Counted from the first letter of the stretch, positions 8,125-17,041 are shown. The stretch: DNA of 34,507 nt from Bacteroidales bacterium (GCA_017561765.1 JAFZBM010000034.1:1-34507), one strand, 5' to 3'. Numbers and translations are program-made. The notes: generated by a model not told the origin, from the letters alone.

Positions 8125-8160
8125 AAAACCGGAGGTCCAGTCCTGGGCCTCCGGTTTTTT
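8125..8160 (+). terminator. Rho-independent terminator after the TMEM43 gene
   Basis: AAAACCGGAGG at 8125-8135 pairs perfectly with 8148-8158, and the stem extends inward by three more pairs including one G-T. The loop is six nt and a run of six T follows the GC stem. It is the clearest intrinsic terminator in the window and ends just before the -7 box of the next gene. Confidence 0.85.
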
Positions 8161-8162
8161 AT

Positions 8163-8170
8163 TATATTTG
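8163..8170 (+). promoter_or_regulatory. -7 box of glycosyltransferase gene, near-leaderless position
   Basis: TATATTTG matches the TAnnTTTG consensus exactly and ends 8 nt before the ATG at 8179. It lies directly after the terminator T-run. No clear -33 TTG is seen because that space is taken by the terminator hairpin. Confidence 0.6.
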
Positions 8171-8178
8171 CTGCCGGA

Positions 8179-9084
8179 ATGATAATTACCGGGAATCGGA
8201 ATAAAGCCTTCGGATTCGTCGTCCTGCATTATCTTGCATACGGGATGACGCGCCGCTGCGTGGATACGTTGCTTAGTACTTTCAAGAATGAGCCGATAAG
8301 GATTGTGGTGGTCGACAACGCTTCGCCGGACGGCAGCGGAGAGAAGCTGGAAGAAGCATATTCGGATACGGCATGCGTGACTGTGCTGCGCAACTCGTCC
8401 AATCTGGGTTTTGCCCGGGGAAACAATGAAGGCTATAACTACTTGCTCAAGGAGGGGGAGTGCGGTTTCATAGCGGTAATCAACAATGATGTGCTCATTC
8501 AGGATAAGGAATTCATTTCCAATATCCTGGCAGTCTATTCCGAGACAGGTTTTGCCGTGCTCGGGCCCGATATAGTGAATCCCTCTGACGGACGGCACCA
8601 GAACCCGGCGCACATGGAAGGCTTTACCCGGGAGAAACTGACCGCCCTCCGCGACAAGCTTACCGATGATCTTGTGCATTTCAGGTGGAAACGGTTCAAA
8701 TGGAATATAAAGTGCCGCTTTTTTCCCTTTCTGATACGTCATAAAACTCCGGAAATGCCGCCTGTGATGGAACGCAGGGAAGGGGTGGTGCTGCATGGCG
8801 CCTGTTACGTATTCTCGCCGCTGTTCCTGTCTGCGAGGAGGGAGTGCTTCAATCCATCGACTTTCTTGTATCTGGAAGAGGATATCCTGCATTATGAATG
8901 TATGCGGGACGGATTGAAGATGCTTTATGAGCCATCGCTGCAGGTGCTGCATCTTGAAGACGTGTCGTCACGCGAGGCGTTCGGATCGAAGGACGCGATC
9001 GATGCCTTCAAGTTCAAAGAATCGTTGAAATCGATCGAACTGTTGCTTGCTCTGATGGAGGGGGATAAAAAAAGAGCAGGATAA
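8179..9084 (+). CDS. Family 2 glycosyltransferase
   Basis: The 301-residue protein has GT-A family 2 hallmarks: the strand FGFVVLHYLAY, the nucleotide-sugar site VVDNASPDGSG (residues 44-54), NLGFARGNNEG, and the metal motif NND at residues 102-104. A later block with FLYLEEDILHYE matches the conserved acidic acceptor-side region. It probably adds a sugar to a cell-surface polysaccharide together with the flippase and glycosyltransferases that follow; substrate unknown. Its own -7 box lies 8 nt upstream, so the mRNA may lack a leader. The last 10 nt, including the stop codon, overlap the 3' end of the oppositely oriented tRNA-Gly gene. Confidence 0.88.
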   Translation: MIITGNRNKAFGFVVLHYLAYGMTRRCVDTLLSTFKNEPIRIVVVDNASPDGSGEKLEEAYSDTACVTVLRNSSNLGFARGNNEGYNYLLKEGECGFIAVINNDVLIQDKEFISNILAVYSETGFAVLGPDIVNPSDGRHQNPAHMEGFTREKLTALRDKLTDDLVHFRWKRFKWNIKCRFFPFLIRHKTPEMPPVMERREGVVLHGACYVFSPLFLSARRECFNPSTFLYLEEDILHYECMRDGLKMLYEPSLQVLHLEDVSSREAFGSKDAIDAFKFKESLKSIELLLALMEGDKKRAG

Positions 9085-9145
9085 GGGAGTCGAACCCTCC
9101 TCCTTGGCTTGGGAAGCCAATGCACTACCGATGTGCTAATCCTGC
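9075..9145 (-). tRNA. tRNA-Gly (anticodon CCC)
   Basis: On the minus strand a full cloverleaf forms. The acceptor stem GCAGGAT pairs with ATCCTGC and the discriminator is T. The D stem is GCAC/GTGC. The anticodon stem TTGGC/GCCAA holds loop TTCCCAA, giving anticodon CCC, which reads GGG glycine codons. The T arm has the TTCGACT loop. The 3' CCA is not encoded, as is common in Bacteroidota. A run of seven T follows the acceptor stem on the minus strand and may end transcription. The 3' end overlaps the stop of the adjacent glycosyltransferase. Confidence 0.93.
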
Positions 9146-9155
9146 TTGTGGGATG

Positions 9156-9185
9156 CAAATATACGAATTTTTTGTATCTTCGCAA
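9156..9185 (-). promoter_or_regulatory. Promoter of tRNA-Gly
   Basis: On the minus strand TTG (9183-9185) is followed after 19 nt by TATATTTG (9156-9163), an exact Bacteroidota-type promoter. It ends 10 nt before the mature tRNA 5' end. It is interleaved with the putative plus-strand -7 box of the flippase gene. Confidence 0.8.
9175..9182 (+). promoter_or_regulatory. Putative -7 box of the flippase gene
   Basis: TATCTTCG differs by one base from TAnnTTTG and ends 7 nt before the preferred flippase ATG at 9190. No -33 TTG is found at the usual spacing, so the call is tentative. Confidence 0.4.
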
Positions 9186-9189
9186 GGTA

Positions 9190-10746
9190 ATGCCGGAGAT
9201 TTCTGAAAACAGCCGCCGCATAGCGCGAAATACAGTATTGCTCTACTTCAGGATGCTTCTCCTGATGTGCATTGGCCTTTTCACTTCGCGGGTGGTGCTG
9301 AATTCCCTTGGGGTGGAAGACTATGGCATCTATGGCGCCGTGGGCGGTGTCGTGATGCTTTTTACCATTGTCACAAACTCCGTTTCCCAGTCGGTAAGCC
9401 GTTACATAACCTGGAACCTGGGCCGTTGCCCTGCAGATGACATTACAGCCAAGGACTCCGTGCTCCACCGGGTGTTCTCCACGGCCGTGCTTATGCAGCT
9501 TATTTTCTGCGGCGTGCTGCTTGTGCTTACCGAAACTGCCGGCCTGTGGTGGGTCAACACCAAAATGAACATCCCGCCGGACCGTTATCCAGCCGCCAAC
9601 TGGGTGCTTCAATGCTCAATGGGCGTTCTGATGGTGAACCTTTTGAGCGTTCCGTTCAATTCCTCTATCATCTCCCATGAGCGTATGGACATTTTTGCCT
9701 GGGTGAGTCTGGGCGAGGCATTGCTCAAACTGGGGGTCGCCCTGCTGATTTTCTTCTCGCCGGTAGACAAACTCAAGCTGTACGCCACCTTGATGCTTGC
9801 GGTTGCCGTGCTTGTGCGCATGAGCTACGGCCTCATCTGCAACCGTCTCTTCCCGGAAACCCGGGGGCGTGTCGTGTTTGATCCGAAGCTCCTGCGCGAG
9901 ATGACCGGTTTTGCCGGATGGGCAGTCCTGGGCAGCAGCACTTATGTGGTCAATACACAGGGAGTCACCCAGCTGGTGAATGTTTTTTTCGGTGTCGCCG
10001 TCAATGCCGCCCGCAGCGTGGCGATGCAGGTGGAGAATATTGTAAAACAGTTTTCCAACAATATCATTACTGCGCTTAATCCGCAGATTACCAAATCATT
10101 GGCTGCCGCCGACAAAGGCTATTGCTTCGAGCTTGCAGGAAAGGGAATCAAGTACACGGGACTTATTCTGCTCCTGCTTGGCATACCCCTGTTCCTGGAG
10201 ACTCCGGAACTGCTCCGCCTGTGGCTGAAAAACGTACCGGAAGGCAGCATCGTGTTTACCCGTCTTACCGTTATCTGCATATTTGTGGATACCCTTTTCA
10301 ATCCGCTGGTCACCATAATTCAGGCGGACGGACGCATAAAGGGCTTCTATATTATTACGGCATTGGTGTCGCTGCTCTGCTTCTCGCTTTCCTGGGTGGC
10401 TTTCGCCGCCGGAGCGCCTGCGTATGTGTCATATATCTTCTATGCACTTGTGTATCTGATGCTGGATATACTCCGTATCATTTACGCCAGGAGACTTGCC
10501 GGCATGCCCTTTTTGCCTTTGCTTAAAGACTCGTTGCTGCCCGTGATGCTGGCGGGCCTGCTGGGTGCGTCCCTGCCTGCGCTGCTGCATTTTACCATGC
10601 CTGTGGGCGTGTGCAGGGTGCTTGCCGTGCTGTTCGCTACACTTCTGTGCTTTCTCCCCGCGTGTTGGTTTGTCGCGCTTACCGGAGGCGAGAGACAGTT
10701 CGCCTTGCGTGTCATTTCCCGCAATAAATCCCGTTCAGACCAATGA
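9190..10746 (+). CDS. Polysaccharide flippase (Wzx/MATE-like, MOP superfamily)
   Basis: I prefer the ATG at 9190 (518 aa) because the longest frame would start inside the tRNA and include the promoter. The protein is strongly hydrophobic, with about 12-14 predicted membrane helices, and starts with RRIARNTVLLYFRMLL, typical of Bacteroidota oligosaccharide flippases. It retains VLNSLGVEDYGIYGAVGG, a common sequence in the first helices of this family. Such proteins move lipid-linked oligosaccharide repeat units from the cytoplasmic to the periplasmic face of the inner membrane. Its stop overlaps the start of the DUF616 gene (ATGA), so the two are co-translated. Substrate unknown. Confidence 0.85.
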   Translation: MPEISENSRRIARNTVLLYFRMLLLMCIGLFTSRVVLNSLGVEDYGIYGAVGGVVMLFTIVTNSVSQSVSRYITWNLGRCPADDITAKDSVLHRVFSTAVLMQLIFCGVLLVLTETAGLWWVNTKMNIPPDRYPAANWVLQCSMGVLMVNLLSVPFNSSIISHERMDIFAWVSLGEALLKLGVALLIFFSPVDKLKLYATLMLAVAVLVRMSYGLICNRLFPETRGRVVFDPKLLREMTGFAGWAVLGSSTYVVNTQGVTQLVNVFFGVAVNAARSVAMQVENIVKQFSNNIITALNPQITKSLAAADKGYCFELAGKGIKYTGLILLLLGIPLFLETPELLRLWLKNVPEGSIVFTRLTVICIFVDTLFNPLVTIIQADGRIKGFYIITALVSLLCFSLSWVAFAAGAPAYVSYIFYALVYLMLDILRIIYARRLAGMPFLPLLKDSLLPVMLAGLLGASLPALLHFTMPVGVCRVLAVLFATLLCFLPACWFVALTGGERQFALRVISRNKSRSDQ

Positions 10747-11507
10747 AGAACAGGGTAATATATACTGCCGTTGTCGGCGACCTTGACGGATTGCTGCAGC
10801 CGCTTGTGTCCAGTCCCGTATATGATTATGTGTGCTTTGTGCGAAAAGGATGCGCCGCCGGACTCGATGGCGGCTTGTGGCAGATTCGGGAGTTGCCGCT
10901 GGATATTCCGGACGACCGTCTGCTTGCCCGTTACGCAAAGGCCCGCCCGGAGTTGACGGGCGACTATGAGTGGAGTGTCTGGACGGATGGCAACATATCA
11001 ATCCGGAGCGAATCCTTTTATGATCTGATCGACAGCAAGATAGCTTCCGGGGTTCCGGTATCGGTAATGAAGCATCCCAGGAGGGACTGCGCATACGATG
11101 AGGCCTATGCCGTGCTTGCGGCCGGTAAGGCGGGCTACGGGGAGCTGTCCCGTATCGTAGACTTCCTGTCTCGTCAAGGATTCCCGCGTCACGCCGGGCT
11201 TTTTGAGAGCGGCATAATGCTCAGGCACAACACTTTGCCTTCTGTGCGGAAGATGGATGACCTGTGGTGGGAATGTATTTCTTCGCTTTCAGGAAGGGAT
11301 CAGCTGTCTCTGGTGTATTGTGCCCGGAAGGCAGGAATTGAAATCGACCCTCTTTTCCCTTCGGCGGTGAATATCCGTGACTGCGAGTACGTCAAGTACG
11401 TTTATCATGACCGTACTCCTCGGAGGAGCTTTTTCGGCAAGAAATGGAACGGCTTGCGCCAGGCCGTGTCCAAGTGGCTGCTCAAGAGGCGTATAGCCCG
11501 GATATAA
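10743..11507 (+). CDS. DUF616-type glycosyltransferase domain protein
   Basis: The 254-residue protein starts MKNRVIYTAVVGDLDGL and has the family blocks DYVCFV, ARYAKARPEL, WTDGN (W80-N84) and KHPRRDCAYDEA (from K110). These match the DUF616/TOD1-MUCI70-like glycosyltransferase fold often found in bacterial polysaccharide clusters. The WTDGN block probably takes the place of the DxD metal site. It overlaps the flippase stop by 4 nt (ATGA), supporting a shared role in surface glycan assembly. It ends 1 bp from the convergent glycosyltransferase gene with no terminator between them. The donor sugar and acceptor are unknown. Confidence 0.75.
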   Translation: MKNRVIYTAVVGDLDGLLQPLVSSPVYDYVCFVRKGCAAGLDGGLWQIRELPLDIPDDRLLARYAKARPELTGDYEWSVWTDGNISIRSESFYDLIDSKIASGVPVSVMKHPRRDCAYDEAYAVLAAGKAGYGELSRIVDFLSRQGFPRHAGLFESGIMLRHNTLPSVRKMDDLWWECISSLSGRDQLSLVYCARKAGIEIDPLFPSAVNIRDCEYVKYVYHDRTPRRSFFGKKWNGLRQAVSKWLLKRRIARI

Positions 11508-11508
11508 C

Positions 11509-12390
11509 TTATCTCTTTTTCTTCTTTTCCGGAATCAGGAACGCACCGGCCTTGCGGCTCTTGCGGCGGTAGCGCAGCAGCTCCGGATAGCGTTTGATCA
11601 GTTTGCCTATGAAACGGAACGGCGCCCCGCTGAAGTGCAAGCAGCCTATCAGTACCAGCCGGAGCGGCTCCCAAAGGAGCCTGGCCAGTTCCCATGGGGC
11701 GGGGTTGCTTACATGTACTACTGAGGCATTGCATTTCAGGAACATACGCCTCTCCGGCGTCTCCGGACGGTCGGCCCTGTCGTGTATGGCCCTGGCTTCC
11801 GGCACAACGCCGGTCTTGAATCCGAACCAGTGCGCCCTGTCGATGTAATTATCATCTTCGCCGTACATGTTGAAAGCGGGGGAGAAACCGCCGACTTTTT
11901 GCAGGCATCCGCGACTGATCATCCAGTGTGCCGCCATTACGAAGGGGACTTCTACTATGTCGCTGCCGGACTGTTTCTTCATGTAGCGCTTGCAGCGTTT
12001 GGCGAACTGCCTGTCCATCTTCTTGCCCCCGGCATCATATTGCACGGGGCTGAGTATCCCGAACCGGCCATCATCCATTGCCGAAACCAGCATCCTGAAG
12101 GTGTCCTTCTCCACCCAGGCGTCCTGGTTGAGGAGATAAGCATAACTGTAGCCCTCTTCAAGCGCCTTCTTGAGGCCGACGTTGTTGGCGGCGCCGAATC
12201 CGAGGTTGCTGTCGTTTGCGACTACTTCTATGCCGTGCTTCTGAAGCCACTCCACGCTGCCGTCGGTGGAGCCGTTGTCGATAACCAGGATATCCCCCGG
12301 GATGTCAGATGCAAGAACGGAGGAAATGCATCGTTCAAGCCAATGCATCCCGTTGAAACTCACTATGATAACAAGGATCTCAGATTTCAT
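11509..12390 (-). CDS. Family 2 glycosyltransferase
   Basis: The 293-residue protein carries VIIVSFNGMHWLERC at the start, the nucleotide-sugar block VIDNGSTDGSVEW, NLGFGAANNVG, and NQD in place of the usual DxD. A later FNMYGEDDNYIDRA block provides acidic active-site residues. The C-terminal part is basic and ends in a run of Lys and Arg (EKKKKR), which may bind membrane phospholipid. Its start overlaps the upstream glycosyltransferase by 11 nt, so the two form one minus-strand operon. It probably acts on the same surface glycan as the flippase cluster, though the convergent orientation makes this an inference. Substrate unknown. Confidence 0.87.
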   Translation of the reverse strand: MKSEILVIIVSFNGMHWLERCISSVLASDIPGDILVIDNGSTDGSVEWLQKHGIEVVANDSNLGFGAANNVGLKKALEEGYSYAYLLNQDAWVEKDTFRMLVSAMDDGRFGILSPVQYDAGGKKMDRQFAKRCKRYMKKQSGSDIVEVPFVMAAHWMISRGCLQKVGGFSPAFNMYGEDDNYIDRAHWFGFKTGVVPEARAIHDRADRPETPERRMFLKCNASVVHVSNPAPWELARLLWEPLRLVLIGCLHFSGAPFRFIGKLIKRYPELLRYRRKSRKAGAFLIPEKKKKR

Positions 12391-13285
12391 TGAAATAACG
12401 TATGAAGATGTCTTTCGGACTTCGGGTGGTGAAAATGCTGCGGGTGTTGTGCTTGTAAGTCAGGTAGTCCTGCCTACGGCCCTGGAAACGGGCCTTTATG
12501 CGCTTGAACATTTCTGCGCCCCACACTCCGAGTCCCAGTAATAAATAGCGCAGGCTGCTTCCGCCGGCAAAGAATATAAGGCTGCCCCTGATGGATGCGG
12601 GACGTATGGCCGGGGCCAGGCGGGAAGCGGTGGTGCGCCATTTGTGCACTACCGCGGCATCGGAGTCGCACCAGACGGAATAGCCGCGCTTTCGTGCCAG
12701 GGTGGAGAGGGCGATGTCTTCAGGGGTGAAATAGTAACGTTCGTCAAACCAGCCCAACTCCTTGAAAATGCTTGTCTTGATGAGGAAGGCGGCTCCGCTG
12801 ATGTTGAAAGTCCTGAACAGCCCGCTGCCGTTGTCTATGGGTTCGGTGTAGAGATGCCACTGTTGGAGCACATAGCGGAAAGGCGGGTAGTCGGGACGCC
12901 CGCAAAGCTGGAGGCTGCCGTCGGCGTTGAGCAGTTTGGGACAGACGATTGCGGCGTCTTCCGGCAGCCGGCTGAAATCGCCGAGCAGCGTGTCTATCGC
13001 CGGTCCGGGCAGCTCCGTATCGTCGTTGAGTATGAAACAGTAGTCGCCCTTGACCTCTTTCAGGGCGAGATTGTTGTTCTCCGAAAAACCGCTCAGCCCG
13101 TCATTTACGATGAACTTCACATAGGGATATTCCGTCCGCATCGCTGACAGATTGTCAGGAGAAAAGCGGTACGCAACCACGTAAATCTCATGTTCGGCGC
13201 TGGTATGCAGTTTGATGCTGTCAAGGCAGGGCCTGAGGTTGTCAGTCCTGTTCATACATACAATTACTATACTAACTGCGGGCAT
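12380..13285 (-). CDS. Family 2 glycosyltransferase
   Basis: The 301-residue protein begins MPAVSIVIVCMNRTDNLRPC. It has the GLSGFSENNNLAL turn, a metal motif in NDDTE, and a conserved GWFDERYYFTPEDIALS block. These features fit GT-A family 2 enzymes of the rhamnosyltransferase-like kind. A short hydrophobic stretch near GSSLRYLLLGLGVWG could be membrane-associated. It is the first gene of a two-gene minus-strand operon and overlaps the next by 11 nt. A TACATTTG -7 box ends only 5 nt upstream of its ATG, so its mRNA is likely nearly leaderless. It is divergent from secA. Substrate unknown. Confidence 0.87.
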   Translation of the reverse strand: MPAVSIVIVCMNRTDNLRPCLDSIKLHTSAEHEIYVVAYRFSPDNLSAMRTEYPYVKFIVNDGLSGFSENNNLALKEVKGDYCFILNDDTELPGPAIDTLLGDFSRLPEDAAIVCPKLLNADGSLQLCGRPDYPPFRYVLQQWHLYTEPIDNGSGLFRTFNISGAAFLIKTSIFKELGWFDERYYFTPEDIALSTLARKRGYSVWCDSDAAVVHKWRTTASRLAPAIRPASIRGSLIFFAGGSSLRYLLLGLGVWGAEMFKRIKARFQGRRQDYLTYKHNTRSIFTTRSPKDIFIRYFNEI

Positions 13286-13290
13286 AGTTA

Positions 13291-13298
13291 CAAATGTA
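13291..13298 (-). promoter_or_regulatory. -7 box of the minus-strand glycosyltransferase operon
   Basis: The minus strand reads TACATTTG, an exact TAnnTTTG match, ending 5 nt before the ATG at 13285. The -33 region shows no clear TTG. It is 12 nt from the plus-strand secA -7 box, so the two divergent promoters overlap. Confidence 0.55.
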
Positions 13299-13310
13299 CG
13301 AAATATTTAC

Positions 13311-13318
13311 TAAATTTG
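13311..13318 (+). promoter_or_regulatory. -7 box of secA
   Basis: TAAATTTG matches the consensus and ends 29 nt before the secA ATG, giving a leader of about 25 nt. The -33 element is not evident at the expected distance. Confidence 0.5.
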
Positions 13319-13347
13319 CCCGATTTAGCACTTATTAACAATTTACG

Positions 13348-16300
13348 ATGGCATTAGCTGACATAATCAAAAAAATCTTCGGCTCCAAGGCAGACCGCGA
13401 TTACAAGGCCGTGAAGCCGACTCTCATGAAAATTCTGGCAGTATATCCCGAGATAGATGCACTTTCAAACGATGAACTCAGGGACCGCAGCGCTGCTCTC
13501 AAGGCGCGGCTCAGGGAGGTTGAGAAGCCTTTCGAAGACCGCATAGAGCAGATCAGGCTGGAACTTGAACAAGATATTCCCGTTTCTGAAAAAGAGAAGC
13601 TTGCGACCGAATCGGACAAGCTGGTTAAAGATGAGGACGAGGCCATTGAGAAATGCCTCAACGAGATTCTCCCCGAGGCGTTCGCCATAATGAAGAGCAC
13701 GGCGCGCAGGCTGAAGGAGAATGAGTTCATCGAGGTGACTGCCAACGACTTCGACCGCGACATAAGCGTAAACCACGATTTCGTGAAGATCGAAGGCGAC
13801 AAGGCGATCTACAGCAACCACTGGGAGGCAGGCGGCAACGAGGTGACCTGGGACATGGTGCATTACGATGTCCAGCTCATAGGCGGTATAGCCCTGCATC
13901 AGGGAAAGATAGCTGAAATGGCGACCGGTGAAGGCAAGACCCTCGTGGCGACCCTTCCCGTGTTCCTCAACGCGCTTGCCGGCAAGGGCGTGCACGTGGT
14001 TACCGTCAACGACTACTTGTCCAAGCGTGACTCCGAGTGGATGGGACCCCTGTATATGTTCCACGGGCTCAGCGTGGACTGCATAGACAAGCATCAGCCC
14101 AATTCCGACGCCCGCAAGCGCGCCTATGACTGCGACATAACCTTCGGTACCAACAACGAGTTCGGTTTCGACTATCTTCGTGACAACATGGCCGTCACCA
14201 AGGAGGACCTGGTGCAGCGCAAGCATCATTATGCCATAGTGGACGAGGTCGACTCCGTTCTCATCGACGATGCCCGTACGCCGCTCATCATTTCCGGTCC
14301 CGTGCAGAAGAGCACCGACGATGATGCCCAGTACAGCGAATACAAGCCCTACGTCGAGCGTATGTACCTGGCCCAGAGGCAGTTGGTCAATCAGTGCCTG
14401 AACGAGGCCAAGAAACTCATAGCCGCAGGTGACGAGCGCGAGGGCGGCAAGCTTCTGCTCCGCGCCCACAAAGGACTCCCCAAATACCAGCCTCTCATCA
14501 AGTACCTCTCCGAGCCCGGCATCAAGGTCATACTCCAGAAGACGGAGAACTACTATATCCAGGACAACGAGAAGGAGATGCCGGTTATTACCGATCCTCT
14601 GTATTTCGTTATCAACGAGCAGCTTAACTCTGTCGTGAAGACCGACAAGGGCGATGCCATGCTGGCGTCTGCCGTCGGAACGGAGGATTTCTTCGTGCTT
14701 CCCGACGTAGGCGCCCGCACTGCCGAGATCATGCAGGGAGAGGGAACCGCCGTGCAGAAGCAGGAACGCAAGGACGCCCTCATGGAGGAGTTCTCCCTCA
14801 AGAGCGAGCGCGTGCATGTGGTGGAACAGCTGCTCAAGGCCTATGCGATGTTCGAGAAGGATGTTGACTACATCATTTCCGAGGACGGAAAGGTAAAGAT
14901 AGTCGACGAAAGTACCGGACGTATCATGGAGGGCCGCCGCTGGAGCGATGGCTTGCACCAGGCCGTGGAAGCTAAGGAAAGCGTCAAGGTGGAAGCCGCC
15001 ACCCAGACATTCGCCACCATTACACTCCAGAATTATTTCCGTATGTACCACAAGCTGGCCGGTATGACCGGTACGGCGGAGACGGAAGCCGGAGAATTCT
15101 GGAGCATCTACAAGCTTGACGTGATGGTTATCCCCACCAACCGTCCCGTCATCCGTGACGATCAGGACGACCGCATCTACAAGACCAAGAAAGCCAAATA
15201 TGCCGCGGTAATAGACCGGGTGGCCGAGCTCTCCAAGGCTGGACGTCCGGTGTTGGTCGGTACTACGGACGTGGAGACTTCCGAACTGCTGTCGCGCATG
15301 CTCCGCATGAGGGGCATACGTCACAATGTGCTGAATGCCAAGGAGCACGCACGGGAGGCCGAAATAGTAGGACAGGCCGGTCAGAGTTCCACCGTCACCA
15401 TAGCAACCAACATGGCTGGACGTGGTACCGATATCAAGTTGTCCGACGAAGTCAAGGCTGCGGGCGGACTTGCCATCATCGGTACTGAAAGGCATGACAG
15501 CCGGCGTGTCGACCGTCAGTTGCGCGGACGTGCCGGACGTCAGGGTGACCCGGGTTCTTCGACCTTCTATATCTCCCTGGAAGACAAGCTGATGCGTCTG
15601 TTCGGTTCGGAACGTATCGCCGGAATGGTGGACAAGATGGGTATGCGTGACGACGAGGCGCTTGTGAGCACGATGCTCTCCGGTGCCATCGAAAATGCCC
15701 AGAAGAAAGTCGAGGAGAACAACTTCGGTATCCGTAAGCGCCTGCTCGAGTACGATGACGTGATGAACTATCAGCGCGAAGCGATTTATTCCCGCCGCCG
15801 CAATGCAATTTCCGGAGAAAAGGTGGAAATCGACCTTCAGAACATGATGGTGGATACGGCGACGCTTTATGTCGAAAAATCTTCCGGTCTGGCCTGCGAG
15901 GAGTTCCGCGAAGGCCTGATGGCGAGATTCTCCATAGACTTGCAGATCACTCCTGAAGAATATGACAAGGCAAAGGACGCCGAACTTGTGCAGCGCATCT
16001 GCGAAGAAATGAGGCAGACCTACCGCCGTCGTATGGATTCCCTCGACGAAAAACTCTATCCCATTATCAAGGATGTGTATGAGAAGCAGGGCTCCATCTA
16101 CCAGAACATTGCCATACCCGTGTCCGACGGACGCAAGACCCTTAACCTTTCGGTAGGTCTCAAGAAGGCCTATGAGACCGAAGGACGCGAGATATCCAAG
16201 ACCCTCAGCAAGAACATAATACTCTACCAGATCGACGAACACTGGAAAGAGCACTTAAGGGACATGGACGACCTCAAGCAGAGCGTCCAGAACGCCACAT

Positions 16301-16626
16301 ACGAGCAGAAGGACCCTATCGTGGTCTATAAACTGGAGAGTTACAACCTCTTCTCCGAAATGCTCGAATCACTCAACCAGGACGTGCTTTCATTCCTGTT
16401 CAGGGCCTTCGTGCCTCTGACAGACCGCAACCAGCAGCCCCAGAGGGCGGTTCAGCGCAGGACTGATATGTCACAGATGAAGGCACAGCATAATGATCTG
16501 AGCACTAATGGCGAGCCCAAGGCAAGGACTCCCATAAAAGTTGAAAAGCAGGTTGGCCGCAACGACCCGTGCCCGTGCGGAAGCGGCAAAAAATTCAAGA
16601 ACTGTCATGGAAAAGGGATTGTTTAA
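13348..16626 (+). CDS. secA: Preprotein translocase ATPase SecA
   Basis: The 1092-residue product is the SecA motor that drives unfolded preproteins through SecYEG. Walker A is MATGEGKT at residues 191-198, and the DEVDSVLIDDA Walker B region starts at residue 299. Helicase motifs NMAGRGTDIKL and QLRGRAGRQGDPG are present further on. The C-terminal SEC-C zinc site NDPCPCGSGKKFKNCHG has metal ligands C1075, C1077, C1086 and H1087. It is longer than E. coli SecA (about 900 residues) because of an N-terminal helical addition and an insertion around residues 340-420, as is usual in Bacteroidota. The bactofilin gene overlaps its 3' end by 20 nt. Confidence 0.97.
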   Translation: MALADIIKKIFGSKADRDYKAVKPTLMKILAVYPEIDALSNDELRDRSAALKARLREVEKPFEDRIEQIRLELEQDIPVSEKEKLATESDKLVKDEDEAIEKCLNEILPEAFAIMKSTARRLKENEFIEVTANDFDRDISVNHDFVKIEGDKAIYSNHWEAGGNEVTWDMVHYDVQLIGGIALHQGKIAEMATGEGKTLVATLPVFLNALAGKGVHVVTVNDYLSKRDSEWMGPLYMFHGLSVDCIDKHQPNSDARKRAYDCDITFGTNNEFGFDYLRDNMAVTKEDLVQRKHHYAIVDEVDSVLIDDARTPLIISGPVQKSTDDDAQYSEYKPYVERMYLAQRQLVNQCLNEAKKLIAAGDEREGGKLLLRAHKGLPKYQPLIKYLSEPGIKVILQKTENYYIQDNEKEMPVITDPLYFVINEQLNSVVKTDKGDAMLASAVGTEDFFVLPDVGARTAEIMQGEGTAVQKQERKDALMEEFSLKSERVHVVEQLLKAYAMFEKDVDYIISEDGKVKIVDESTGRIMEGRRWSDGLHQAVEAKESVKVEAATQTFATITLQNYFRMYHKLAGMTGTAETEAGEFWSIYKLDVMVIPTNRPVIRDDQDDRIYKTKKAKYAAVIDRVAELSKAGRPVLVGTTDVETSELLSRMLRMRGIRHNVLNAKEHAREAEIVGQAGQSSTVTIATNMAGRGTDIKLSDEVKAAGGLAIIGTERHDSRRVDRQLRGRAGRQGDPGSSTFYISLEDKLMRLFGSERIAGMVDKMGMRDDEALVSTMLSGAIENAQKKVEENNFGIRKRLLEYDDVMNYQREAIYSRRRNAISGEKVEIDLQNMMVDTATLYVEKSSGLACEEFREGLMARFSIDLQITPEEYDKAKDAELVQRICEEMRQTYRRRMDSLDEKLYPIIKDVYEKQGSIYQNIAIPVSDGRKTLNLSVGLKKAYETEGREISKTLSKNIILYQIDEHWKEHLRDMDDLKQSVQNATYEQKDPIVVYKLESYNLFSEMLESLNQDVLSFLFRAFVPLTDRNQQPQRAVQRRTDMSQMKAQHNDLSTNGEPKARTPIKVEKQVGRNDPCPCGSGKKFKNCHGKGIV

Positions 16627-17041
16627 CAAAATCAAAAGTATGACCAAAATTGCAGAATCTGTGGATGTAAATTCTGTCAGCAGAATTTCCGACGGCACTA
16701 CCGTCAAAGGCGAAATATCTTCCCTCAGCGACATCCGCGTCGACGGCAGCGTCGAGGGACGCCTTTATTCCGAGGGACGTATAGTGGTTGGCGAAAACGC
16801 TGTCATCAAGGGTACCGTTCTCTGCGGGGACCTTGATCTCTGGGGCGCGGTAGAAGGGGAGATATATGTCCGTAACTTGCTGTCGCTCAAAGGTACATCT
16901 TCCGTTCTTGGCGACATACATGTGAAGAAGCTCCAGGTTGAGATTGGCGCTTCGGTAAACGGTTCGTGCAAGATGATTACCGAATCCGATTTCGATGCCT
17001 GCCTGGGCAAAGAGTCAGTCGAGCCGGTGGAGGTTGAATAA
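16607..17041 (+). CDS. Bactofilin (polymer-forming cytoskeletal protein)
   Basis: I chose the ATG at 16607 (144 aa), which overlaps the end of secA by 20 nt and gives a basic N terminus (MEKGLFNKIKSM). An ATG at 16640 is also possible. The core has the right-handed beta-helix repeats of the bactofilin/DUF583 family: SDIRVDGSVEGRLYSEGRIVVGE-type turns, each with a hydrophobic face and Gly-rich corners. Bactofilins self-assemble into nucleotide-free filaments that scaffold cell shape or envelope enzymes. The tail is acidic (ESVEPVEVE). The overlap suggests translation coupled to secA. The 3' end overlaps the convergent Zn-ribbon gene by 27 nt. Confidence 0.85.
   Translation: MEKGLFNKIKSMTKIAESVDVNSVSRISDGTTVKGEISSLSDIRVDGSVEGRLYSEGRIVVGENAVIKGTVLCGDLDLWGAVEGEIYVRNLLSLKGTSSVLGDIHVKKLQVEIGASVNGSCKMITESDFDACLGKESVEPVEVE

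Noticed and set aside
9109..9189. An upstream in-frame start for the flippase
   Set aside because: That start lies inside the tRNA gene and before its promoter; the added residues do not look like flippase sequence, and a family-typical start begins at 9190.
13465..16254. A 929-codon open frame on the strand opposite secA
   Set aside because: It covers most of secA in antisense and has no recognisable domain. It is an expected shadow of biased codon use with few stop-forming triplets in the opposite strand.
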